A program made the position numbers and the translations under genes. 64,000 nt of DNA from Mytilus californianus (lineage: Eukaryota > Mollusca > Bivalvia > Mytilida > Mytilidae): positions 85,109,995-85,173,994 of the forward strand of contig NW_026262690.1 in assembly GCF_021869535.1 (NCBI RefSeq), in the 5' to 3' direction. The notes beneath the pieces were generated by a model. It saw nothing but the letters and a program-made list of their open reading frames with translations, ran no database searches and was not told the DNA's origin. Below, one piece after another: positions 11,730 through 23,299 of the stretch (position 1 is its first letter; each line of letters opens with the position of its first letter).

Positions 11730-14616
11730 ATGGTGTTTAAAAGATCAGAGTATGGACTACAGTTTAAAAAATCTCATCTTGTTAGGAATATACCGGAATA
11801 TTATAATAATGTAGAATACAGAACACACCGTAGAGAATTGGAACATGCCCATACACCACTTTCTTGGGACTTTGAACAAGATTCAGGTGATTCAAAAACA
11901 ACTTCTGAGGAAGAAGTTTGTGACATATTACAACAAAAATTACAAGTTATTGATGAGAAAGATGATGAGAAATCTGATGATCTCATCAAACAAGCAAAAG
12001 ATAAATTGGATAAATATGACAGTAAAGACAATCAAAATACAGAAGATGTAAAAAGAGACATTTGTAAATTAACTGATGATATAAGAACAAAGGAAGATAA
12101 TAAAGATGAAGTAGTACAATCAAAGGGCAGTAATGACAAACCAGAAAAAAATCTACAATCGCAAGCTGACAATAAAAAGGTTGTACAATCAAAAGGATTA
12201 AAGACCTATATTTGTAAACAATCTGATGATCTTAAATTGGATCTGAAATCATGTAAGCATTTAAGTAATTTTAAGGATGATATATTATTATGTATTTTAT
12301 AGCCAAATGTACATGTACATGTGCCATCATCTATTTGTGTATATTTCTATATCTGAGACATTGTCACAAATGTATAAATAAAGTGGACAATACTTGTTTA
12401 AAACTTAAAATAAACCATAGTAAACAAATGATCTGATTTCCAAATGTAATACATACGATTTGTTTATTAAACATGCTAAATAACATTTCACAATGTTAAG
12501 TTATTAACATAGAAAATACAATAAGAAGACAGAAATTCAGATCACTGTAGCAAGTCTTATTCTACTTTTTGAATGGACAAAAATATAATATGGTTCTTCT
12601 TGAAAGCTGATTTTGAAATTTAATAATATTTTGGAAAGTGAGCATTTAGCTTAGGGAAATTAACATTTTATTGTATGTTTTCCTATGGATAAAATTTTTA
12701 CAAATTCTAAATATCTGATGTTGCATGTAGAATAAAATTGAGAATGGAAATGGGGAATATGTCAAAGAGACAACAATCTGACCAAAGAGCAGAAAACAGC
12801 CGAAGGCCACCAATGGGTCTTCAATGCAGCGAGAAAATCCCGCACCCGGAGGTGGTCCTCAGCTGGCCCCTAAATAAAATTGTGTGCTAGTTCAGTGAAT
12901 GTCTGCATTCATACTTGTCAGATTAAACATGTTAAAAGGGGGTCATTTCTTATAGATTTGAATGTACATGTACAGTTGTTTGAGACTCTTTTAGAAGTCA
13001 TAAGATAATCTTTATTAATATTATCTAAGTATATACATCATAGTATGTATTCTATATTTAAGTGACTGATTTATGACCCTGTCATATTTTATTTGTGTAG
13101 TATTGAAAGAGATATTTAGTAATGATTCACCAAAAATCACCATTTTTTACTAACTAGAATATTTTATTATCTGAATTACAATAAGAATGAATCTCTATAA
13201 AAAATCACAAATTCTATCAGTTGTGAACAGAACAACATTTGCAAAGTGAAAATGTTTAGGATAATAAAAGAATGAGATATAAGATAATTATGTGTATAAA
13301 AATACTTGCAGTTACAATTAACATAAATTAATTCTTAATGTTTTGTTCTGTCTATTGTTCAGCTGAAGAAAAGAAGAAACCTAAGAAATTGAGACCAAAA
13401 TCTTCACCAATTTACAGACCACCATTTGTTGCTTATGGATGTGGTGATAAAGAGAGAGAGACAGGTGTCAAAAAGTCATTTAATGTCCGTGCTTCAAATG
13501 ATGTAAGTATCAAATCAAGATAGAGTTCTGTAATTATCCTGATAAGTAATAAATGTGTTATGAATGGATAAAACAAAATGCAAAATAGAATGATGCTTCC
13601 CCATGCATAACATATGCTAGTGAAAACATGAACATTCATAATAAATGAAGCATTATTGTCATTTTTAAAACTTAATAGCCAAATGAATATTAATCCCCAA
13701 TAAATTCAAGATGCAATGATTTCACAACAACAACAGTATAGTGATAACCTACATCAATAAGTCTATTGTTTCTAAAAGACAAATTTGGAGTATGACAATT
13801 CTTATGCTTGTTAGCTTTATAAATAATATTTTGTTTCAGTTTCTTTTATTTTCGAGGAAAAAAACAGATAAGTTTTTTCTGTTTTATTAGTCCCCTACCG
13901 ACGAAGTCGAAGGGGACTTTAGGTTTGCACTCCGTCAGTCTGTCCATCCGTCAGTCCGGCAAATCAGTTTTCCACACTTTTTTTCTTCGTGCTTGAAGAT
14001 ATTGATTTGATATTTGGTGTATTGTTTAATCATGACAAGTTTCTGGGCCAAGTTCAAATTTTGGTCCGGTCTGATGATTTTGTGCAGAGTTATGGTCCTT
14101 GGACATAGAAAATTCACTCAAAAAATCAATTTTCCACATTTTTTTTCGCCATGCTTGAAGATATTGACTTGATATTTGTTATAAATTTTACACCATGACA
14201 AGTTATAGATCAAATTAGCATTTTGTTCTAGTAGAATGATTTTTTAACTGGTAGGGGACTATGTATTGCCAGGCAATACTCCCAGAATGCTTGTTATTTT
14301 AGTAACCCAAATCTTACTGCAGTTGTTTAATTTTGATATAATATTCATAGTATAAAAATTTCAGGTTTATCCTGCAGCAATGAAAGCCTTGGTAGACCAC
14401 CATGAAAGACAAAAGAAAAGAGAGACAGCAAGAAGATGTTTATCAGCCAGAGAAAGAAAGAGGAAAGCAATGGTACAAGAGAAAGCAGCAAAAGAAGTTG
14501 CAGGCTGGCAATCTGAGTACCGTAGAATGTACCCAGAATACAATGCTGATGAATATGCTAGGTCTGTGTCACGACTTCAAGAGAGACCAAGGTGTTTCAG
14601 ACCTTATAAATTTTAA
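11730..14616 (+). CDS. CCSAP: CCSAP homologue (centriole, cilia and spindle-associated protein)
   Basis: Three coding exons: 11730-12252, 13363-13502 and 14365-14616, giving 304 aa (human about 270). Introns are GTAAGC...CAG (phase 1) and GTAAGT...CAG (phase 0). An acceptor at 11709-11710 puts the start ATG 20 bases into its exon, so a 5' non-coding exon is expected upstream.

Two blocks match the vertebrate protein: the N-terminal SEYGLQFKK...RRELEHAHTPLSWD (residues 6-47), and PFVAYGCGDKERETGVKKSFNVRAS (about 195-219), followed by a basic, probably helical tail with WQSEYRRMYP. Residues 50-175 are an acidic, Lys-rich linker not conserved in sequence.

The family binds centrioles, spindle microtubules and ciliary axonemes and is linked to tubulin polyglutamylation and cilia motility. 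It faces RAB4 tail-to-tail. The reading frame is intact. Confidence 0.88.
12732..12885 (+). repeat. Mytilus-type dispersed repeat in CCSAP intron 1
   Basis: Contains GAGAATGGAAATGGGGAA, GAAAACAGCCGAAGGCCACC and CCCGCACCCGGAGGTGGTCC, a block I recognise as very common in Mytilus sequence. A shorter copy is at 53530-53590. The origin of the family is unknown to me. Confidence 0.6.
13889..14260. mobile_element. MITE-like element in CCSAP intron 2
   Basis: Inverted ends AGTCCCCTACC (13889) and GGTAGGGGACT (to 14260) enclose two diverged copies of a unit with TTTTCCACA...GTGCTTGAAGATATTGA (near 13967 and 14130). It has no ORF. It sits wholly inside the last CCSAP intron. Confidence 0.65.
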
Positions 14617-16957
14617 GGACCAAGTGATTTGTCTTCCACATAAAGACAAATGTATCAGCATTTAAAGCTAGTTTCTAGTTATTTATTTTTCGTAGAAACA
14701 ATCATGGATGTAAAAAAGACAATATGTAGGAATTGAAATCTTGCCATGGTTTTCATTTCTTAATATTAAAACTGTTACTGAAAATTCAAAAATGTATGCA
14801 ATGTTTTTATTATTGCTAATAGAATGCACTGGATAAACATTGCAATTTGCCTATAGCAACATAACAGGAATAGCTTGGATCATTGTCACATTATTTTAAA
14901 TGGTTGAATACTCATAAAAAATCAAATACATGTACATGCATTAAAGTCTAAATTCACAAGGTTTCAATCAATCTGCTTTGTATTTAATTATATTGTAGAT
15001 GTTATAAAATTGACTATGGTTTAGGAAAAACATCATTTGAGCACAGAGTCCTAGGAATATCATTGTACTATTTTTTCCTAAAATATTGCTGACTAATGTT
15101 TTTATAACAATAATCTGAAACAATGCAGGCAACTGAAATTTAAAATTTCATAATTACTACTCATAATTGTTGTTGGTGCAGTCATTTTTTTTGTATTGGA
15201 TTATACAATCTTGAATTTGTTAATATCCATTTAATCCTGTTTTATGTACAGACATAATCTTTGAATTTGTTTTTCCTTCTAAATTTATAAATAGTGTCTA
15301 CAAAAAAATACCACTTGCACTTAAAAACATTACACAGCATACATGTCAAATTGTTTATCCTACTTCTGACCAAATTAGCACGTTTTCATTGAATAAGAAC
15401 AGTCACATGTCATATTATGCCACCCACCTTCTGTTGGTATATGGGTTATATACCAGATACCATAAGTTCACTCAATCATGACTCTAACTGTTGTGACATC
15501 ATGTTCACTACCGTGAGGGAACATCATGATACAAGATATTTTATTAACCAATCATGGTGCCCAAAATTTGAGCTATACAATCTAATGAATTACAAAACAA
15601 AGCACAATAAATGATTAGAATGATTAAAGTACATTTAAACAAAACATGTAAACACATTTAAACAAAGTAACACATAATCAATGTCATTGACAAATCATTA
15701 AGTCATTTGGAAGCCAATGAAACAATTAGATGTGACATTATTTAAAAACATCATACTGCTAATGATACACAAAGATGATAATGATGCTGAAAATTTTTAT
15801 ATATTTAATTACTAAAACAAAATTTCCAGTACTTGCTCCAATTTACTATTACAGAAAATCCACTTAATTAATAGTTTACCTCATACCATTGACACCATAA
15901 AGGCTTCAGTTTGGGGGGAGGGGGGTAGTGACTGAAAGAGATGATATAGTGGATCCCATATTTTCCTGGAATTCCTACATCTCTGATTCCAAAAATTAGT
16001 TATACACTATTTTACAAAGCACAAAACACCCACAATGACACATATTTTGAAAGAGCAGAGAACATCTTTCAAATTTTTTTTATGTTAAAGAAGCAAATAT
16101 AACATGATTAAAGACAAAGACAGGCTGTAAAAGATGATAGGACAAAGCACCTTTCCTTTGTTCAAGTATATAATATACTATTATTTTGTTGAAATTTTGA
16201 TAACCAAATCTATACTGTTACTTTATATTATTTTGAGTGTGCTGGTAATGTATTTCTAGTACGAGATTAATAAGCAAGTCATTTACTAAATTTGTAATTT
16301 TTGGTGTGTATTGATTTTGTTGGCTTTTTTAGTTGATACAGGCCAAGTGTATTTTTCTGATATTAATCTTTGTTGTATGTGGTTAGTCTTTAGATTTTAT
16401 ACAGAGCCATAGTATTTAAGGTATTGAAGTAAAAAAAATCATGTGAAGTACTTGAAGAGATGTCCATCACCCCAGAATTACTGATATCAATGCTATACAT
16501 TTTTTAAAGAGCTGTTGATAAATTTAAATTCAACAAACCTCTAAGCAGGGCTGTTGATTTACACATCAATGGTTTGTGTTGTAAAGTATCGGTAATAAAT
16601 GTTATGTGAATTGTCTGAAAATATGACAATGTTTTGATGTACCCTGGAAATTAAAAATTTGGTAATTGGGCCAAAACAGAAATTCGTAGTTGGTTCTTTT
16701 TTTTTTATTAGGTTGAGTAGTCTCAGCATTGTAAGTATTACCTTTACCAATCAATAGCATTGGTTCTTTGAAGATAGTTTCAAACTGTATTTAAGATGCT
16801 TCTCATAATTTACATTTGTTAATGGTAGCTGCTACCCATCATATTTATATTTTACTTTATACTTGTATACTTTTTGTATGTTAATTTTTGTATGCAGTAT
16901 CAGATTTTAGATGTTAATTAATAAAGCTTATGTTATTTTTAAGCATTTTTCCCTTGC
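14617..16957. other. CCSAP 3' flank
   Basis: Probably includes the 3' UTR. A candidate AATAAA lies near 16919 and closer weak signals exist, so the end of the transcript cannot be fixed. No other gene is supported. Confidence 0.4.
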
Positions 16958-17203
16958 GCCAAAGCCCTTGATTGCCTTGTGGTCTAAGTAGTTCTTCTAC
17001 AATCATAACTAGTTGTGTGTTCAAACCCCACTCAGGCAGTTGCATTGCACTCCAATTTTAATTGATTAGGATTGTTTGTTTTTCAGTCAAAGGTTAGTAG
17101 TTCTCTACCAGACACACATGCTTTCTTTACCACTAATTACTTGGTGCTGTTATGTAGTCAAGAGTGTTGAAAGTGGCAATAAAACCCAAAAATCAATCAA
17201 TCC
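16958..17203 (+). mobile_element. tRNA-derived SINE
   Basis: The head resembles a tRNA promoter: an A-box-like TTGCCTTGTGGTCTAAG (16973-16989) and a B-box-like TGTTCAAACCCC (17019-17030), about 45 bp apart. A non-tRNA body follows and the element ends in a short AATC repeat (about 17190-17203). There is no cloverleaf acceptor pairing, so it is not a functional tRNA gene. Confidence 0.6.
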
Positions 17204-17287
17204 TTACACCACATATATTCCCGGGCTTGTATTTCCTATCATGATTTCCTTGATAAAGGGTTGCTGCTCACAAGGAAGCTATTAACC

Positions 17288-17735
17288 AAGAGTTCCAAAT
17301 GGTGAAGTTGAAATCATCCCTTGTAAATTTTACGGACGCCATCACGAGTTGGTTGACCGTTATGGAATATGCGTTTCACAGATGATAGCGGATATGTTCC
17401 TAATGTTGAAACTACAATCCTGTTCCCTTTTCACGAATGTGACCTGCCGAATTAGACTATTTACTGGGTTTGTACTAACATGAGCAACACGACGAGTGCC
17501 ACATGTGGAGCAGGATCTGCTTACCCTTCCAGAGCACCTGAGATCACCCCAAGTTTTTGGTGGGGTTCTTGTTGCTTAGTCTTTAGTTTTCTATGTTGTG
17601 TTCTGTGTATTATTGTTTGTCTGTTTGTCTTTTTCTTTTTTAGCCATGGCGTTGTCAGTTTATTTTCGATTTATGAGTTTGAATGTCCCGCTGGTATCTT
17701 TCGCCCCTCTTTTATAAGTTACATCATCCACTGAC
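17288..17735 (+). repeat. Mytilus-type long dispersed repeat with small membrane-protein-like ORF
   Basis: I recognise the block from ACGGACGCCATCACGAG to GTATCTTTCGCCCCTC as abundant in Mytilus. Its 3' end recurs as a fragment at 59201-59247. An ORF at 17480-17734 (84 aa) reads MSNTTSATCGAG and then a strongly hydrophobic stretch (about residues 30-54). Whether the ORF is ever translated is unknown; the block could be the 3' part of a retroelement. Confidence 0.5.
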
Positions 17736-18214
17736 CTAATCCAAAACTTAAAAAAAAATTGTAACTCTCAGAAAAAAGTACCCATCATCAAAATATGACA
17801 CCTCTTTGCAGTAAGTGCAAACTTGTGGTCAAGTTCAACAGCTGAGGTATTAAATGTGTTCAAAATGACCTATTTTTGATGCCTTACTTCACTTTTTAAT
17901 TGTTTTCCATTTAATACTAAAAATGACAAATGTAGATTGAAAGCAAAAGATCAAGAAAACTGAAACACTTGCCTGTTGTTGAAGACTATGCAGATCATTT
18001 AATGTCTGTCAAGTTTTTTAGTTTCATCCTACAACTCTTTTTATTGTTGAGCCTACAAAATTTTGTTGCAAAAGCGATACATAATGATCAAACATTCTGC
18101 TCTCATTTTCAGCTTCAGTAGCATCAACATTTTAATTCAAATGGTTGTTAAAAAAAGATTTTTTAAACGTCAGTTTCCTTGTCAAACCTTCGTAAATTTT
18201 ATGAGACTTGGACA

Positions 18215-19180
18215 GAAGCTTTTTTGTCTTGCCTTGACGGAGTCAAAAAGCGAGACATAGGTGTGCTGTTTCCGGCGGCAGCGTGAACAATGTATTAGTT
18301 TGTGATTAGGTATAGTTCATGGTGAACCACTAGTGGTAGGTCAATGATATTTGGTATGCAGTTGTATTAGCATTTGCACATCTCATTACCATGGAGATTA
18401 TTTGGCCCCGCCCCTCAGTCAAGGTCTATTGACTGAACTTTTCATAGTTTACATGTATTAGTTTGTGATTAGGTCAATTTATGGGGAACCACTAGTGGTA
18501 GGTCAATGATATTTGATATGCAGTTGTATAAGCATTGGCATATCTCATTTCCATGGAGATTATTTGGCTCTGCCCCCTTAGTCATGGTCTATAGACTTTG
18601 AAAATTTTGCTAAGTTAACATGTATTTGTGATTAGGTCAGTTCAAGGGGAACCATTAGTGGTAGGCCAATGTTAATTGGTGTTCAGTTGTATAAGCATTA
18701 GCACATCTCATTTCCATGGAGAATATTTGGCCCTGCCCGCTCAGTCATGGTATATTTACTTTGAAACTTTTGCTTAGTTTACATGTATTAGTTTGTGATT
18801 AGATCAGTTTAAGATGAACTGCTAATGTTAAGTCAATGATATTTGGTATGCAAATTTATTGGCATTTGCAAGTATCATTTCCATGGAGATTATATAGCCC
18901 CACCCCTGATCATGGTTCATTGACTTTGAAACTTTTACATAGTTTACAAGTTAATGTTTGTGTTTAGGTTTGTTTAAAGGGAACGACTTATAATAAGTCA
19001 ATGGTATTTGGTATGCAGTTGTATTAGCATTGGCACATCTCATTCCATGGAGATTGTTTAGCCATGTACCTTCAGTCATGGTTCATCGACTTTGAATATT
19101 TGCATAACTTACATGTTAAAGTATTGCTATTTTAATTTCAACATTTGCATTATCAAAATTACAAAAAGGCGAGACATATC
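18215..19180 (+). mobile_element. Repeat element with ~165-bp tandem units (family E1)
   Basis: It is bordered by AGTCAAAAAGCGAGACATA on the left and CAAAAAGGCGAGACATA on the right. Inside are five units containing GTATTAGTTTGTGATTAGG and ATTTCCATGGAGATTAT, spaced about 165 bp apart (starting near 18293, 18455, 18620, 18785 and 18950). A second, shorter copy lies in opposite orientation at 28760-29345. No coding capacity. Confidence 0.65.
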
Positions 19181-19383
19181 TCTGTGATAACAGTTTATTA
19201 TGAACTAAAGATAGTATCCAGAGAAAAAGAAACTATTTTTTCATTTTTCTGTATTTTACCGATAAGTGGACTGGGGTTAAAGTTTTTTTTTATACATCAA
19301 CAAATAAATCTGTAAGCTACTGCTTACCAATGATACCCCTGCTATAAGAACTTGGTAAAAAGGAAGTTGATAAGCAATCATAT

Positions 19384-19957
19384 TAAGGTTCATCATTACC
19401 TATTGGCATATATGGCAGTATTTACACCACAAACTTTACTCTGAGTACAGACAAACCTGTGCACCTGGAAAACTTTTAAGGCATGGCAGGAACTAGATAA
19501 ACTTTAAATGCATTTTATGTTTCAGAAAATTATAAACTTTTCTGGATTTTGCTATTTATTATTTTTCGTTTCTGCAGAAGGTGCAAAAATAAACTAAGTT
19601 GGGGAAAGAGGTTTGAGAAGCTCCCTTCATATATAATTAATGTCGTGAGTAGTATTGATTTAAATGGAAAATTGACCTCTGCCAACAATAGCTGATTTAA
19701 ACTGTGTAACTGAGTGGACCGTATCAAATGAAACTTGTGTGTTTGTTTATTTTGCTATCTTCTGCAGACTGGAAAAAAAGCACTTCAAATTCCAGGTAAG
19801 TTTTTAATTTTCCGAAACATAGACTACATATAATTTTTATATGTCTAGGTCCTGCCATGCCTTAAAACTTTCCTAGATGCATCAGTTTGTCTGTACTCGT
19901 AGTAGATTTTTTTTGGTGTAAACAAGGCCATATTTTATTCCTTTTGATGAACCTTAA
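19384..19957. mobile_element. Foldback element with ~110-bp imperfect arms
   Basis: The stretch 19384-19497 (AAGGTTCATCA...TTAAGGCATGGCAGGA) reappears as reverse complement at 19846-19957 (TCCTGCCATGCCTTAA...TGATGAACCTT), with moderate divergence. The 350-bp interior has no gene. It behaves as a diverged MITE. Confidence 0.5.
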
Positions 19958-20499
19958 TTCAGGGATTTAGTTACCACAAATTACTTAAAACCTTCACTAA
20001 ATTCTTCCATAGATACAAAGATTTGGTTTGGAAGTTTGGTTGTACCTGTAGAAAACTTATTTTAAACAGGTAAGCAAATCCTTATTTTTAAGCAGATGTT
20101 GTTTACCGAGCCCAGAAATTTAGATACGATCCGGGTTAACTTATTGATCCTTGAAATAAACTTTTTTCTTAAAGGTGACCAATTCAACACTGTAATTAGA
20201 TCTTTGAATAGTTTTTATTGATTTTTTTATCAGTAAATTAAAATCAAGTTAAATATTATTTTTATATACATATGCAAATCCATGGCTCTACAATCTCTCG
20301 ATACCTGTATCTTGGCATTGAACAAGGCCATATTTTTCTCTGAATGTTAATGACGTCTTTACACTAAATCCATTGTATGTTGAATGTGTACTGATTGATA
20401 TTTTAGTCTTAGATGCATGATTTTTTAAACAGTTTATATTGTCTTTGAACTAGCTGTCAGTAACTGCTAGTACTCTCAGATCTGTACTTAGTGTCTTTT

Positions 20500-20640
20500 T
20501 TGTTGTGGGGATGTATAAGTACCCTGCCACGGCCAGTCTGTGTATGTCTTTGTATCGATCAGATGAGTAAAGCCCTTTTAAACTGATTTTTATAGTTTGT
20601 TCTTATGTTATACTGTTACACCACAGTCCCAGGTTTAGGA
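20500..20640 (+). repeat. Dispersed repeat fragment
   Basis: GGGGATGTATAAGTACCCTGCCACGG is a known Mytilus repeat piece, related to one near 5897. Confidence 0.4.
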
Positions 20641-20661
20641 AATGGTTGGCGCCTTCAAACT

Positions 20662-20870
20662 ACTGTAAATTCAGAAATTATTGCGAGGTTTTTATTAATG
20701 CGAATAATGCGACTAGGTTAGTATTGCAATAATCAGAACTCGCATTCTGATATCTTATACATATATCTGTATGCAGATTTTCCTGACATCGCATTAATTA
20801 ATCTCGCATTTTTGTCCATTCTTCAAAAATCGCAATAATAAATGCATGCAATAATTTCTGAATTTACAGT
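20662..20870. mobile_element. MITE with 23-bp perfect terminal inverted repeats
   Basis: Left end ACTGTAAATTCAGAAATTAT plus TGC (20662-20684) is matched exactly by the reverse complement at 20848-20870. It is about 209 bp with no ORF. A diverged relative may lie at 30543-30760 (CAGTAAGTTCAGAAATAT). Confidence 0.7.
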
Positions 20871-20884
20871 GGTTTTAACCCTGC

Positions 20885-21178
20885 CACAATCTCTATGTGC
20901 CTGTCCCAAGTCAGGAGCCTTTAATTCAGTGGTTGTCGTTTGTTGCTGTATACCATATTTGTTTTTAGTTCATTATTTTGTACATTAATCAGGCTGTTAG
21001 TTTTCTCGTTTGAATTGTTTCACATGTGTCATTTTGGGGTCTTTTATAGCTGACTATGCGGTGTGGGTTTTGCTCATTGTTGAAGACCGTATGATGACTT
21101 ATAGCTGTTAACTTCTATGTCATTTGGTCTCTGGTGGAAAGTTGACTCATTGGCAATTATACCACATCTTCTTATTTT
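20885..21178 (+). repeat. Dispersed repeat with ACCACATCTTCT tail (copy 1)
   Basis: Runs from TGTGCCTGTCCCAAGTCAGG to TTATACCACATCTTCTTA. The same family occurs at 36186-36416 plus 44870-44933 (split by a transposon) and, as a 3' part, at 48940-49068. The tail GTCTCATTGGCA...ACCACATCTTCTTA is also shared with the otherwise different repeat at 46705-46840. Confidence 0.6.
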
Positions 21179-21189
21179 TATAATCAATC

Positions 21190-21480
21190 TGAAAATGCAT
21201 CACACAGTAAAGCACATTAACATGAAGCCTAATAACAAATTTCAGGAAGCTCTTATTGGTAGTTCCCTAGAAAAATGTGACTAAAATTTCATACATGGCA
21301 ATTATGTGAGAATACATAAGTATAATTTAAATATGAAGTTTAGGATCACACAATATACCATTATCACATGAAGACTGATAACAAATTTCTGGAAGCTATT
21401 ATTTGTATTTCCCCGAGAAAAAAGTGACTGAATTTGATGGGACAGACAGACAAACTAACAGATGGACAAAGTGGGGTATA
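21190..21480 (+). repeat. Two tandem units of ~150 bp
   Basis: AATAACAAATTTCAGGAAGCT near 21230 recurs as GATAACAAATTTCTGGAAGCT near 21378, followed by GGGACAGACAGACAAACT. The structure matches the tandem-core repeats elsewhere in the window. Confidence 0.4.
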
Positions 21481-22700
21481 ACTTTGTCTAACCTTAAAAA
21501 ATTATGAAAAGTTGGCAGATGCTCTTTTATGAACAAGAGAAAATGTCTGAAGAAAAATTTGAAAATAAGTTTTTTTCATTTTTCAGAAGACTTAGTTTTT
21601 AGTAGTACGCTTTTCATACTTTCTATGATTTGATTGTTACACAGAAGCTGCTTCAAATAGCATCTAAAGAAAATATTACTTTGACTTTAGTTTTTTACTC
21701 TAACAGCAACCATAGCAGACGAGACACTGGTTTGAATGGAATCCTCTACAAATTTAATTTATACTGACAAGCATAAATGTCTTGTAATTCTTCAAGATAA
21801 AGATCATATGACCAAGCTTTTAATTCACATCATTTGTACATGATAGATATGATCATTTTTGATATTGAAAAACCTATTGAAACCTTATTGATTATATAAA
21901 GACAATGGCTAATTAAAACTCATAAGTATGATAATGAATTATTTTATTTGTTGTTGAAACAACGTCTTAAAAATATCAGATACAACAATAGGATTTAATG
22001 TTGTCATGGAAACATGTCTAGTGTTTTGATGCATTACCATGTTACTTGTTATTTATATTTGCCACAATTAAATGAACTGTTTGTTAAAAGTCTTGGACCA
22101 GATATTTCATGAAAGGATCTTGCATTATTCATGTTTTGAAGGATCTGAACCTTTCCCCACTTACTTGAATATCAATAAATAAAACAGTTTATCTTAGAAT
22201 CAAATTGGAAAATTTTGAGTCATTGTGAACCAAACATAAAATGGGTCCATTATATTGTCACTTTGCTTGAAAATAGCATTTTCGGTAAAATTTGTATTCT
22301 GCAATTATGCCGTAAATTAGATTGCATCACCTCATAAATTTTTATTTCTAGGAATATTTCATGAAAATATCATTTATACCCTAATGCTAAAGTTAATAAA
22401 ATGTAAATGACTATTCAAATAGTAAAAAAATCATTCATTTCGTATTTGTGAATAGAAATATATTTTGCAGAAAAAGGGTTTAATTTAATTCCTACATGTA
22501 ATATAAATGCTTACTCATCTTAACATACACTACAGATCATCTATGTTTTGTTTGTTGGAAGTTAAAAGGAATGTCGAGAAACGATACTACCACATTGAAC
22601 AAAATTTCAGTATACATACAAGATTTTATACAGAAAACTGATAATCACAAAGTGCTTAACACTGACAATTCACACAAACATGCAACCTCGACAGCTTTAC

Positions 22701-23282
22701 AAAGGAGAAGGTCCGGTAAGGGCTCGTTTTGGCCTATTATTCGAAGTACATCTAATGAAAGATTTTTTACATTTTTTAAACACTCAAGTGTCTACCTCAG
22801 TTGATTCAATTAGTTTATGTAAAAGATTTGGACTGATTTGGTCATTAAAGACGCTCAAATTCAAGCTTTATTATGAAAAATCTATCAAATATGCCATTAA
22901 ACGTCACTTTTCAGATGGTTTGTGTCTAAAATGTAAGTGGCCGCATTCGTGTTCAGTCTCAACCTTTATATATGTTATGTATTATCATCAAATACAACAT
23001 ATATTTAAATATTAAGACTGAACACAAATGCGGCCACTTCCATTTTGGACAAAAACCGTCGTAAAATTAGCACAAATGCTAAAATTGTGAAGATTTCAGT
23101 AAGATTGCATGATTTTTTATGCTATTACCTGATGCATGTGCATTGTATTGTCAAAAACAGCCCATATTTATGGAACAGAAGTATTTTTCTTTCCAAAAAT
23201 TAGCTAAAGTTTACATTTTAACAAATTGGTAAAAATGCTATATTTTGGGGCCAAAAAGGGGTCTTACCGGGCCTACTCCTTT
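22701..23282 (+). mobile_element. MITE-like element with inverted ends AAAGGAG..., copy A
   Basis: The left end AAAGGAGAAGGTCCGGTAAG is matched by CTTACCGGGCCTACTCCTTT on the right. The centre has a second inverted pair: CCGCATTCGTGTTCAGTCT near 22944 and AGACTGAACACAAATGCGG near 23015. Copy B lies inverted at 35546-36035. Confidence 0.7.
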
Positions 23283-23299
23283 ACATGTGGTGTTATTAT

